Below the pieces are notes generated by a model. That model ran no database searches, was not told the DNA's origin, and saw nothing but the letters and a program-made list of their open reading frames with translations. A stretch of 64,000 bases of DNA from Pseudomonadota bacterium (lineage in GTDB: Bacteria > Pseudomonadota > Alphaproteobacteria > Reyranellales > Reyranellaceae), in the NCBI GenBank assembly GCA_018240745.1, contig JAFEFF010000175.1:1-64000 (forward strand), read 5' to 3'. This document shows positions 45,578 through 53,843 of the stretch, piece by piece. The number at the start of each line of letters is the position of its first letter. Positions within the stretch are counted from its first letter, which is position 1. A program made the position numbers and the translations under genes.

Positions 45578-46963
45578 ATGACCATCCATGACATGACCGC
45601 GGTCGATCTGCTGGCCGCCTACAAGAGCAGGAAACTTTCCCCGGTCGACGTCGTCGACGCCGTCATCGGGCGCATCGAAGCCTGGGAGCCGAAGCTGAAG
45701 GCGCTCTACGCGCCGGATTTCGCCGGCGCGCGCAAGGCCGCCAAGGCGTCCGAGAAGCGCTGGCAGGCGGGCACGCCGCAGGGCGCGCTGGACGGCGTGC
45801 CGATCACGATCAAGGAGAACATCGCCACCAAAGGCGTGCCGGTGCCGCTCGGCACGGCGGCGAGCGACATGACGCCGGCGGCGGCCGATGCGCCGGCCGC
45901 GGCGCGGGTGCGCGAAGCGGGGGCGATCCTGCTCGCCAAGACCACCATGCCCGACTACGGCATGCTGTCGTCGGGCCGCAGCTCGTTCCATCCGCTGACC
46001 CGCAATCCCTGGAACCTCGCCTGGAATCCCGGCGGCTCGAGCGCCGGTGCGGGTGCCGCGGCCGCTGCCGGCTACGGACCGCTGCATCTCGGTACCGACA
46101 TCGGCGGCTCGGTGCGCCTGCCGGCGTGCTGGAACGGCATCTTCACGTTGAAGCCGAGCCTCGGCCGCGTGCCGGTCGATCCGCCGTTCCTCGGCCGCGT
46201 CGTTGGCCCGATGACGCGCACGGTGGCGGACTCCGCGCTGCTGATGGGCGAACTGTCGAAGCCCGATCCGCGCGACCACATGAGTCTGCCGCTGGCGACC
46301 ATCGACTGGTCAGCCGGTCTGCTCGAACCGAAGGGTCTCAGGATCGCGCTTTATCTCGACGCGGGTTCGGGCCTTCCGGTCGAGGCCGAGACCAAGGCCG
46401 CGGTCGAGGCGGCGGCCAAGCTGTTCGCCGATGCCGGCGCGGCGGTCGAGCCCTTGCAGGGCTTCCTGTCGCCCGAGATGCTGCACCTGCAGGACCTGTT
46501 CTGGCGCGTGCGCAGCTGGGTCGATTTTTCGGCGCTGAGCCATGCCAGGCAGGCGAGCGTGCTGCCGTTCATCGCCGACTGGTGCCGTGGCGGCGCCGAC
46601 GTGTCGGGCGCGATGGTCATCAGGGGCGTCAACAACTACATGGCGATCCGCGCCGCGGCGACACGTGCGACGCAGCCGTTCGACTACGTGCTGTCGCCGG
46701 TCTCGCCGGTGCCGACTTTTCCCGCCCAATGGGAGACGCCGACCAACGACGTCAACCGCCCGCTCGAGCACATCTCCTTCACCATGCCGTTCAACATGAG
46801 CGAGCAACCCGCGGCGTCGATCAACTGCGGCTACACGAAGGAAGGCAAGACGATCGGGCTGCAGATCGCCGGCCGCCGCTTCGACGACCTGGGGGTGATG
46901 CGGCTCTCGAAGTGGTACGAGCAGGCGCGCGGGCCGCAGAAGAAGTGGCCGGAGCCGTCATGA
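45578..46963 (+). CDS. Amidase-signature-family amidase
   Basis: A 461-residue enzyme of the amidase signature family (GatA/AtzF/FAAH type). The Ser-cisSer-Lys triad is visible: Lys79 in ITIKENIA, Ser154/155 in PGGSSAGAGAA and the nucleophile Ser178 in DIGGSVRLPA. It hydrolyses a carboxamide to acid and ammonia; the substrate is unknown. The neighbouring Asp/Glu racemase and Liv-type transporter suggest amino-acid-amide or related nitrogen compounds. It begins nine bases after the AbrB-like gene and ends just before a family-C palindrome. Confidence 0.92.
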   Translation: MTIHDMTAVDLLAAYKSRKLSPVDVVDAVIGRIEAWEPKLKALYAPDFAGARKAAKASEKRWQAGTPQGALDGVPITIKENIATKGVPVPLGTAASDMTPAAADAPAAARVREAGAILLAKTTMPDYGMLSSGRSSFHPLTRNPWNLAWNPGGSSAGAGAAAAAGYGPLHLGTDIGGSVRLPACWNGIFTLKPSLGRVPVDPPFLGRVVGPMTRTVADSALLMGELSKPDPRDHMSLPLATIDWSAGLLEPKGLRIALYLDAGSGLPVEAETKAAVEAAAKLFADAGAAVEPLQGFLSPEMLHLQDLFWRVRSWVDFSALSHARQASVLPFIADWCRGGADVSGAMVIRGVNNYMAIRAAATRATQPFDYVLSPVSPVPTFPAQWETPTNDVNRPLEHISFTMPFNMSEQPAASINCGYTKEGKTIGLQIAGRRFDDLGVMRLSKWYEQARGPQKKWPEPS

Positions 46964-46969
46964 TCTTGC

Positions 46970-47025
46970 GGACCGCGAGCCTCCGGTTCGCTCGTGATCC
47001 CGAGCGAGCCGGAGGCTCGCGGTCC
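46970..47025. repeat. Palindrome, family C, abutting a start codon
   Basis: Arms 46970-46994 and 47001-47025 match as reverse complements with one mismatch (ends GGACCGCGAG and CTCGCGGTCC). It begins six bases after the amidase stop, and its right end lies two bases before the ATG of the racemase gene, covering the place where a ribosome-binding site should be. Confidence 0.9.
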
Positions 47026-47027
47026 AT

Positions 47028-47693
47028 ATGAGCATGAAGCCGCTCGGCATCCTGATGCTCGATACACGCTTCCCGCGGATCGAGGGCGACATCGGCAATC
47101 CTGCGTCGTTCGACTTCCCCGTGATCTTCCGCACCATGCGCGGGATCGGCCCGGAGGACGCCGTTGCCGCGCATCCCGACCGGTCGCGCGTGCTGGCGGC
47201 GCTGAAGGCGAATGCCGAGGCGTTGGCGGCCGAAGGTGCGGTCGGGCTGTCGACGAGCTGCGGATTCCTCGCGCTCTACCAGCAGGAACTCGAGGCGCTG
47301 TCGCCGGTGCCGGTCGCGACCTCGGCGCTACTGCTGATCAAGGGGCTTCCGGGCAGGCGCGTCGGTGTTCTCACCGCTTCCGCGGAGAATCTGACGCCGG
47401 CGCATTTGGCGGCGGTCGGCGCGCCGGGCGGCACGCCGGTCCAGGGGCTGCCGCGCGACGGCGCCTTCGCGGCGACCTTCCTGCGCAATGGGACGACCCT
47501 CGACCGCGATGCCGTCGAGCGCGAGACGGTGCAGGCCGGCCGTTCGCTGATCGCCCGCCATCCCGGGATCGACACGATCGTGCTCGAATGCACCAACCTG
47601 CCGCCCTACAAGCCGGCGCTGGAGCAGGCGCTCGGCCTGCAGGTTCTCGATGTCCTCGACCTCCTGCGCGACTTTCGGAAGCGGCTGGGCTGA
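47028..47693 (+). CDS. Aspartate/glutamate racemase-family protein
   Basis: A 221-residue protein of the Asp/Glu/hydantoin racemase superfamily. The two catalytic cysteines are Cys78 in STSCGFLALY and Cys188 in LECTNLPPY. The N terminus PLGILMLDTRFPRIEGDIGN is typical of a subgroup near maleate isomerase and amino-acid racemases. Activity on a specific acid is not established. Unusually, the ATG sits two bases from the end of a strong palindrome with no separate Shine-Dalgarno sequence; ATG 47034 is an alternative. The Liv-type binding protein gene follows by 52 bases. Confidence 0.85.
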   Translation: MSMKPLGILMLDTRFPRIEGDIGNPASFDFPVIFRTMRGIGPEDAVAAHPDRSRVLAALKANAEALAAEGAVGLSTSCGFLALYQQELEALSPVPVATSALLLIKGLPGRRVGVLTASAENLTPAHLAAVGAPGGTPVQGLPRDGAFAATFLRNGTTLDRDAVERETVQAGRSLIARHPGIDTIVLECTNLPPYKPALEQALGLQVLDVLDLLRDFRKRLG

Positions 47694-47745
47694 CGGGCAT
47701 CGATTTTGCTGCGATAGTTTGCGCACACAAAAGAAGGGGGTCTTC

Positions 47746-48921
47746 ATGCGTGGACAGGGATATTTGCTGGCGGCAGCGCTTGCGCTGGCGTCGTCCGGCG
47801 TAGTGGCGGGCGCGGCGGCACAGGACATCGGGATCGGCATGATCGTGCCGCTGTCGGCGCCGGGCGATGCGACCGGCGGCCAGCTGATCCGGCGCGGGGC
47901 CGAGATCGGTATCGACATGATGAACGCCCAGGGCGGGGTGCTGGGCAAGAAGCTCAAGCTCTTCGTGCAGGATTCGCAGGGCAAGCCCGAAGCGGGCGTC
48001 GCCGGCTATCGTCGCCTGGTGAGCGAGGACAAGGTGGTGGCGGTTCCCGGCTTCTTCCACAGCTCGGTGGCGATCGCCGTCAACGAGGTCGCCAAGGAGA
48101 TGGGCGTGCCGACCATGTCGGTGCAGGCCTCGGCCTCGGAGATCACCTCCAAGCACTACGACATCGCCTTCCGCACCCACGCGGTCGATCCGGTGCGCGT
48201 CTCGACCTGGATGGAGTTCATCAAGCAGAAGGGCTTCAAGCGCGTCTCGCTCATCGCCGAGACCACCGACTACGGCATCGGCCTCGCCGACGAGACGCTG
48301 GCGCAGGCCAAGACCATGCCGGGCGTCGAGATCCAGAAGGTGATGTTCGACCGCACCTCGACCGACCTCACGCCGCAGCTGCTGCAGGTCAAGGCGTTCA
48401 AGCCGGATCTGGTGATCAACATCGGCGTCGGCCAGCCGCTCGACCTGATCATGGATCAGGCGACGACCATCGGCCTGCTGCCCAACACGCCGATGCTGAT
48501 CTCCTACGATGCGCCGACGCGGCCGCAGTTCTGGCAGCTGCATGAGAAGAACGGCAACGGCATCTACTTCATCGCCTACTACTCGCCCAAGTCGAAGCTC
48601 AGCGACATCGGCGAGCAGTTCGCCAAGGCCTACAAGGAGAAGTACAAGGAAGACCCGGTCTACGGCGCGCTGAACGGCTTCGGCTCGATCGCCATCCTCA
48701 CGCAGGCGATGAAGACGGCCAACAGCACCGACCCGAAGGCGTTGATCAAGACGCTCGAGACCGGCACCTACAAGAGCTGGCCGGACGCGCCGGTGACCTT
48801 CCCGAGGGCCGACGGCGTCTACTGGCACAACTGGGTGCCGCCGGTCCTGATCCTGCACTACACGGCAGCCAAGCAGGACTGGAAGGCCGCCGAGATCGTG
48901 GTCACCTACTCCAAGAAGTAA
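47746..48921 (+). CDS. Branched-chain-amino-acid-type ABC substrate-binding protein (LivJ/K family)
   Basis: A 391-residue periplasmic protein. The signal peptide (LLAAALALASSGVVAGAAA) is followed by DIGIGMIVPLSAPGDATGGQ and RGAEIGIDMMNAQGGVLGKK, the standard family-4 opening, then VPGFFHSSVAIAVNEVA and FGSIAILTQAMKTA. Proteins of this family bind amino acids, amides, urea or aromatic acids. AAGAAGGGGG lies about seven bases before the ATG at 47746. The permease operon follows after a palindrome, making this the receptor for that transporter. Confidence 0.93.
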   Translation: MRGQGYLLAAALALASSGVVAGAAAQDIGIGMIVPLSAPGDATGGQLIRRGAEIGIDMMNAQGGVLGKKLKLFVQDSQGKPEAGVAGYRRLVSEDKVVAVPGFFHSSVAIAVNEVAKEMGVPTMSVQASASEITSKHYDIAFRTHAVDPVRVSTWMEFIKQKGFKRVSLIAETTDYGIGLADETLAQAKTMPGVEIQKVMFDRTSTDLTPQLLQVKAFKPDLVINIGVGQPLDLIMDQATTIGLLPNTPMLISYDAPTRPQFWQLHEKNGNGIYFIAYYSPKSKLSDIGEQFAKAYKEKYKEDPVYGALNGFGSIAILTQAMKTANSTDPKALIKTLETGTYKSWPDAPVTFPRADGVYWHNWVPPVLILHYTAAKQDWKAAEIVVTYSKK

Positions 48922-48930
48922 GACCCCAAT

Positions 48931-48980
48931 TGTCATCCTGAGCCGCAGGCGAAGGATCCTTCGCTGCGCTCAGGATGACA
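48931..48980. repeat. Palindrome, family A-like, between binding protein and livH
   Basis: TGTCATCCTGAGC and GCTCAGGATGACA bound a 50-base palindrome centred on GAAGGATCCTTC. It can form a long hairpin between the binding-protein stop and the livH start, and could reduce readthrough so that the receptor is made in excess over the membrane components. Confidence 0.9.
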
Positions 48981-48990
48981 AGTGAAGCCA

Positions 48991-49884
48991 ATGTACTCGA
49001 CCGAGCTCGTCGTCCAGACGTTCATCTCCGGTATCCTGATCGGCGTGCTCTACGCCCTCATGGCGCTGGGGATCACGTTCATCTACTCGATCATGCGCAT
49101 GATCAACTGGGCGATGGGCGAGTTCTACATGATCGGCAGCTACCTGCAGTACATGCTGGTGGCCTGGCTGCTCGGCCCGGACCTGTGGTGGCTCGCCATC
49201 CTGGTCTCGACCGCGGGCGTCTTCGTGCTCGGGCTGTTCACCGAGTGGAGCCTGCTGAAGCCTATCTTCAGCAAGCCGCCCGAGATTCGCAGCGACTACG
49301 CGACGGTGATCACGCTGGCGCTGCTGCTGATGCTGCGCAGCCTGGCGACCGGCATTGCCGGTCCCAACCAGTTCACGCCGGGCTCGAACCTGCCGATCGT
49401 GATGGTCGGCCCGATGCCGCTTGCCGGCGCGCGCGTCGCCGCCTTCGTGTTCGCCCTGGTGGCGCTCGGCGTGTTCTGGGCGGTGCTGCGCTACACCTGG
49501 TACGGGCTCGCGCTGCGCGCGACGTCGCAGAGCCGGGTCGGCGTGCAGACCGCGGGCATCGACGTGCTGCGGGTCGATCGCGTGGCGTTCGGCATCGGCG
49601 TGGCGCTGGCCGGACTCGCCGGCGCGCTGCTGGCGCCGGTATTCCTGGTGTTCCCGACCAACGGCCTGGTCACGACCGTGAAGGGCTTCGAGATCGTGGT
49701 CATCGGCGGGCTCGGCTCGATCCCCGGCGCGCTGATCGCGGGCGTGGCTCTCGGCCTGGTCGAATCGTTCGGCGCGGCGTTCGTCGATTCGGCCTACCAG
49801 AACATCTACGGCTTCGCCCTCGTGCTGCTGATCCTGGTGCTGCGGCCCAACGGTCTGTTCGGCGAGCGCGGCCGCGAAGCATGA
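48991..49884 (+). CDS. livH: Liv-type ABC transporter permease LivH
   Basis: A 297-residue inner-membrane permease with eight or so helices: GILIGVLYALMALGITFIYS, then MINWAMGEFYMIGSYL, and the coupling segment GFEIVVIGGLGSIPGALIAG. It forms the translocation pore with LivM. ATG 48991 is used; GTG 48982, right at the palindrome edge, would add three residues. Its stop overlaps the ATG of livG by four bases. The operon order is binding protein, livH, livG, livF, livM, FAD enzyme. Confidence 0.93.
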   Translation: MYSTELVVQTFISGILIGVLYALMALGITFIYSIMRMINWAMGEFYMIGSYLQYMLVAWLLGPDLWWLAILVSTAGVFVLGLFTEWSLLKPIFSKPPEIRSDYATVITLALLLMLRSLATGIAGPNQFTPGSNLPIVMVGPMPLAGARVAAFVFALVALGVFWAVLRYTWYGLALRATSQSRVGVQTAGIDVLRVDRVAFGIGVALAGLAGALLAPVFLVFPTNGLVTTVKGFEIVVIGGLGSIPGALIAGVALGLVESFGAAFVDSAYQNIYGFALVLLILVLRPNGLFGERGREA

Positions 49885-50606
49885 CCTCGGCGCTGGAAGC
49901 CATCGGCCTGCGCAAGCGCTTCGGCACCCTGCAAGCGGCCAACGACGTGACATTGAGCGTCGACGCAGGCGAGATCCGGGGCCTGATCGGCCCCAACGGT
50001 GCCGGCAAGACCACGCTGGTCAATCTCCTCACCGGTGTCTACGCGCCCGACTCCGGCGAGGTGAAGCTCGGCGGCCGGACGATCTCGGGGCTGGCAATGC
50101 ACGAGATCGCCCGGCGCGGCCTGGTGCGCTCCTTCCAGGTGACGCGTCTGTTCGGCAACCAGACGGTGCGCGAGAACCTGATGACCGCCTTCTACGCGCG
50201 CCGGCCGGCGAACGTCGACGGCGAGGCGGCGGCAGAGCGCATGATCCGGCTCACCACGCTGGGCCCGCTCGCCGACACCCAGGCCAAGAAGCTGTCGGGT
50301 GGCCAGCGTGCGCTGCTCCAGATGGGCTGCGGCTTCATGGTGCCCGGCAGCTGCTACGTGCTCGACGAGCCGTTCGCCGGCATCAACCCGGTGATCAAGG
50401 AGACGATCCTCGAGATGATCGTCGCGGTGAATCGCGAGCAGGGCGCGGCGTTCCTGGTGGTCAGCCACGAGATGGCGATCATCCGCCAGCTCTGCCCGCA
50501 GGTGACGGTGATGATGGAGGGCCGCGTCGCCGCTCAAGGCACGCTCGACGAGGTGGCGCGCCTGCCGGCCGTGATCGCGGGCTATCTCGGCAAGGCGCTC
50601 GAATGA
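49881..50606 (+). CDS. livG: Liv-type ABC transporter ATPase LivG
   Basis: A 241-residue ATP-binding subunit. The Walker A motif is GPNGAGKTT, the ABC signature is LSGGQRALLQ, Walker B is CYVLDEPF, and the switch His is in VVSHEM. The RSFQVTRLF segment and ~240-residue length match the LivG half. It drives import with LivF. It overlaps livH and livF by four bases at each end (ATGA), so the operon is tightly coupled. Confidence 0.95.
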   Translation: MTSALEAIGLRKRFGTLQAANDVTLSVDAGEIRGLIGPNGAGKTTLVNLLTGVYAPDSGEVKLGGRTISGLAMHEIARRGLVRSFQVTRLFGNQTVRENLMTAFYARRPANVDGEAAAERMIRLTTLGPLADTQAKKLSGGQRALLQMGCGFMVPGSCYVLDEPFAGINPVIKETILEMIVAVNREQGAAFLVVSHEMAIIRQLCPQVTVMMEGRVAAQGTLDEVARLPAVIAGYLGKALE

Positions 50607-51328
50607 CGACCCTGCTGTCCGTCGACAACGTGTTCGCCGCCTATCAGCCGGGCGTCGACATCCTGCAGGGAATGTCGCTCACCGTGCCCGAAGGCGGCTT
50701 CGTGCTGGTGATCGGCCCCAACGGCGCCGGCAAGTCCACGCTGCTCAAGACGGTGTTCGGCATGCTCGAGGCGCGCGGCGGCATCGCGCTCGACGGCAAG
50801 CCGATCGCGAACCTGCCGAGCCACGAGATCAAGCGGCTGGGCGTGAGCTACCTGCCTCAGGAGCTCAACACCTTCCCGCACCTCACCGTCGAGGAGAACC
50901 TCAAGGTCGGCGGCTGGACGCTGCGCAAGCAGCCGGCGCTGCTGAAGGAGCGCATCGCCAGGATCCACGAGATCTTCCCCGTGCTGGCCGAGCGCCGCCG
51001 TTCCAAGGCGGGCTCCCTGAGCGGCGGGCAGGGACGCATGCTCTCGGTCGCGCGCGAGATGATCGCCGAGCCGCGGCTGATGCTGGTCGACGAGCCGACG
51101 GTCGGCCTCGCCCCCAATCTCGCCGAGCAGGTCTACGAGCTGCTGCAGATCGCGCGGCGGGCGATCTCGACCTCCATCCTGCTGGTCGACCAGAACGTTT
51201 CCGACGCGCTGCGCCATGCCGAGGACGTGGTGATGATGAACCTCGGCACGGTGAAGGCGGCCGGGCCGGTGGCCGAGTTCGGCGAGGCCCGGGTGCGCGC
51301 GCTGATCCAGGAGTGCCTGCTGGGATGA
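50603..51328 (+). CDS. livF: Liv-type ABC transporter ATPase LivF
   Basis: A 241-residue ATPase: Walker A GPNGAGKST, Q-loop YLPQELNTFPHLTVEENL, signature LSGGQGRMLSVAR, Walker B RLMLVDEPTVGLAP. The signature's GQGRM, rather than the usual GQQQM, is a small variation. The H-loop is LLVDQNVSDAL: Asp-Gln replaces the usual switch His, as is common in LivF proteins (typically VEQN). It overlaps livG and livM by four bases. Confidence 0.95.
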   Translation: MTTLLSVDNVFAAYQPGVDILQGMSLTVPEGGFVLVIGPNGAGKSTLLKTVFGMLEARGGIALDGKPIANLPSHEIKRLGVSYLPQELNTFPHLTVEENLKVGGWTLRKQPALLKERIARIHEIFPVLAERRRSKAGSLSGGQGRMLSVAREMIAEPRLMLVDEPTVGLAPNLAEQVYELLQIARRAISTSILLVDQNVSDALRHAEDVVMMNLGTVKAAGPVAEFGEARVRALIQECLLG

Positions 51329-52260
51329 GCGCCTCGTTCCGCCGCTCCGCCGCTGCGATCGCGCTGGCCGCGGTCCTCCTGGCGCTGGTGCCGCTGGTCA
51401 CCGGCAGCTTCGTGGTGCACGTGCTGACCATCGCGCTGTACTACGTGATCCTGGCGGCGAGCTGGAACCTGCTGGCCGGCTACACCGGCCAGTTCTCGCT
51501 GGCGCATCATGCCTTCGCGGCGATCGGCGCCTACACGTCGGGCCTGATGGGCTACCACCTCGGCGTCTCGCCATGGATCGGCATTCCCTGCGGGGTCGTG
51601 CTGTCCGCCATCTGCGGCCTGATCCTCGGCCGGCTGGTGCTGAAGATGCGGGCGATCTATCTCGCCATCGCGACCTGGGCTTTCGCCGAGACCTTCCACA
51701 TCTATCTCACCGCCGACTACAAGTTCACCCGCGGCGAGCTGGGCTTGAGCGTCAAGTCGCTCTACGGCACCACCAATCCGGTGCCGTACTACTACACGTT
51801 CATCGTGCTGGCGGTGCTGGTGCTGCTCGGCCTGCGGCTGCTGATCGATTCGCCCATCGGCTACTTCATGCGTGCCATCAAGGACGACGAGCTGCGCGCC
51901 AAGAGCCTCGGCATCGACACCACCAGGGTGAAGATCGCCGTGTTCGCCATCTCCAGCGCCATCGCCGGGCTCGCGGGCGGCTTCTACGGCCACTATGTCG
52001 TGCTGTTGAGCCCGCAGATGATCGACTTCTCGGAGATGGCCAAGATCGTGGTCATGGTGGTGATCGGCGGCTTCGGCACCTTCCTGGGGCCGATCGTCGG
52101 AGCGGCCCCGGTGCAGGTGGTGATGACCTACCTGCAGTCCTACGGTGAATGGAACCTCGCGGTGTTCGCCCTGATCGTGATCGTGCTGATGCGCTTCAGC
52201 ATGGAGGGACTGGCCAGCCTGTTCACGCCGCTCTGGAAGCGGGTATGGCATCTGAAGTGA
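51325..52260 (+). CDS. livM: Liv-type ABC transporter permease LivM
   Basis: A 311-residue permease: YYVILAASWNLLAGYTGQFS, then LAHHAFAAIGAYTSGLM, and the coupling region MRAIKDDELRAKSLGIDTTR. It is shorter than E. coli LivM but normal for alphaproteobacterial homologues. ATG 51325 overlaps the livF stop (ATGA). The 3' end overlaps the start of the FAD-dependent enzyme, so that enzyme is translated as part of the transporter operon. Confidence 0.93.
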   Translation: MSASFRRSAAAIALAAVLLALVPLVTGSFVVHVLTIALYYVILAASWNLLAGYTGQFSLAHHAFAAIGAYTSGLMGYHLGVSPWIGIPCGVVLSAICGLILGRLVLKMRAIYLAIATWAFAETFHIYLTADYKFTRGELGLSVKSLYGTTNPVPYYYTFIVLAVLVLLGLRLLIDSPIGYFMRAIKDDELRAKSLGIDTTRVKIAVFAISSAIAGLAGGFYGHYVVLLSPQMIDFSEMAKIVVMVVIGGFGTFLGPIVGAAPVQVVMTYLQSYGEWNLAVFALIVIVLMRFSMEGLASLFTPLWKRVWHLK

Positions 52261-53843
52261 ACCTCGACGTCGTGGTCGTCGGCTCGGGCGCGGCCGGACT
52301 GGCGGCGGCGCTGGCCGCGGCGGTCGACGGGGCCAAGGTGCTGGTGCTGGAGAAGTCACCGGTGCTGGGCGGCACCACCGCCATGTCGTCGGCAGGCACC
52401 TGGGTGCCGGCCAACCACCACATGCTCGCCGCAGGTCTCGAGGACTCGCCCGACGAGGCGCTCACCTACCTGCGCGCGACCGCACCGCCGGGTTGGGCGA
52501 AGGACGAGGACGAGCTGTGGCAGGCGCTGGCCGAGCACTCGGCGCCGATGCTGCGTTTCCTCGAGGACAAGACGCCGCTCCGCTTCGAGCTGGTCAACCA
52601 TCCCGACTTCTATGTCGAGGCAGCCGGCGGCAAGCTGTTCGGCCGCATGGTTTCGCCGACCCTGATCAGCCGCTACATCCTCGGCCGCTGGTGGAACAAG
52701 GTGCGGCCCTCGGTGAAGCCGCAATACTTCACCTACAAGGAGATGATCGGCGGCATCCTCAAGGATCCCTGGAGGAGCGTCCTGCGCATGGGCCCGTCGC
52801 TCGCCTGGCGCTTCGTCTCCGGCAAGGTCGGCCTCGGCAACGGGCTGATCGTCGGCCTGATCCGCGGCTGTCTCGACCATGGCTGCGAGATCGAGGTGAA
52901 CGCCGACGTGAAGCATCTGCTGCAGGAGGGTGGCGCCGTTACCGGCGTGGAGGCCGTGATCGACGGCAAGCCGCGGACAATTCGCGCCCGCAAAGGTGTC
53001 GTGCTGGCAACCGGCGGCTTCGACTGGGCGCCGGACTACATGCCGAAGCACTTCCCCGGCATCGAGCTGATCGGGGCGCCGCGCAGCAACACCGGCGACG
53101 GCCAGCGCATGGCGGCGGAGGCCGGCGCCGCGCTCGACCGCATGGACCAGGCCAACATCGCGCCGGTGACCTTCACCGGTTACGAGGGCCATCGCCACGC
53201 CCAGCCGCTCTACGAGACCTATACGCCGCACTGCATCCTGGTGAACCGCCACGCCGAGCGCTTCGTGAGCGAGGGCAGCGCCGCGCTGGGCTCGGCGCTC
53301 GACGAGCGCGGTCCCGACGGCAAGCCCAGGCACCTGCCGGTCTGGCGCATCTTCGACAGCCGCTACGCGCACACGCTCGGCATGCACTACGCGTCCAAGG
53401 ACCCGGCGTTCGTGCGCAGCGCGCCCAGCCTCGAGGCGCTCGCGGAAAAGATCGGCCTCGACCCGGCTCGGCTGCGCGCCACCGTCGAGCGCTTCAACGG
53501 CTGGTCAAGGGAGGGCGTCGACCGCGACTTCCATCGGGGCGAGACGGCGTGGGAGCGCTACTACACCGGCACCGTCGAGCGGGCGCTCGGCACGGTCGAG
53601 CGGGCGCCGTTCTTCGCCGCGCCCTTCCTCTATGCCAGCCTCGGTACCAAGGGCGGTGCCCGGACCAATGCGCGCTGCGAGGTGCTTCGGCCGGACAAGA
53701 GCGTGATCGGCGGCCTGTACTGCGCCGGCATCGCCATGGCCCATCCGATCGGCACCAAGGCGGTCGGCGCCGGCACGACCATCGGCCCGTGCCTCACCTT
53801 CGGCTACATCGCCGGCAAATCAATCGCCCGGCGCAACGCGTGA
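52245..53843 (+). CDS. FAD-dependent dehydrogenase (3-ketosteroid dehydrogenase / fumarate-reductase flavoprotein type)
   Basis: A ~532-residue flavoprotein. The Rossmann motif VVVGSGAAGLAAALAAA is at the N terminus, with VLEKSPVLGGTTAMSSAGTW and the C-terminal FAD motif GGLYCAGIAMAHPIG, then TTIGPCLTFGYIAG. This matches the FAD-binding-2 superfamily that includes 3-ketosteroid Delta1-dehydrogenases and urocanate/fumarate reductases. ATG 52245 has GGAAG upstream; GTG 52257 would give the same four-base stop overlap seen throughout the operon. Its place after livM suggests it acts on the imported compound. It overlaps the convergent transporter gene by 24 bases. Confidence 0.88.
   Translation: MASEVNLDVVVVGSGAAGLAAALAAAVDGAKVLVLEKSPVLGGTTAMSSAGTWVPANHHMLAAGLEDSPDEALTYLRATAPPGWAKDEDELWQALAEHSAPMLRFLEDKTPLRFELVNHPDFYVEAAGGKLFGRMVSPTLISRYILGRWWNKVRPSVKPQYFTYKEMIGGILKDPWRSVLRMGPSLAWRFVSGKVGLGNGLIVGLIRGCLDHGCEIEVNADVKHLLQEGGAVTGVEAVIDGKPRTIRARKGVVLATGGFDWAPDYMPKHFPGIELIGAPRSNTGDGQRMAAEAGAALDRMDQANIAPVTFTGYEGHRHAQPLYETYTPHCILVNRHAERFVSEGSAALGSALDERGPDGKPRHLPVWRIFDSRYAHTLGMHYASKDPAFVRSAPSLEALAEKIGLDPARLRATVERFNGWSREGVDRDFHRGETAWERYYTGTVERALGTVERAPFFAAPFLYASLGTKGGARTNARCEVLRPDKSVIGGLYCAGIAMAHPIGTKAVGAGTTIGPCLTFGYIAGKSIARRNA

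Noticed and set aside
47746..53843. True leucine/isoleucine/valine specificity for the Liv operon
   Set aside because: The family has many ligands (amides, urea, aromatic acids). The adjacent racemase, amidase and flavoenzyme make a branched-chain amino acid only one option, so the gene names indicate family only.
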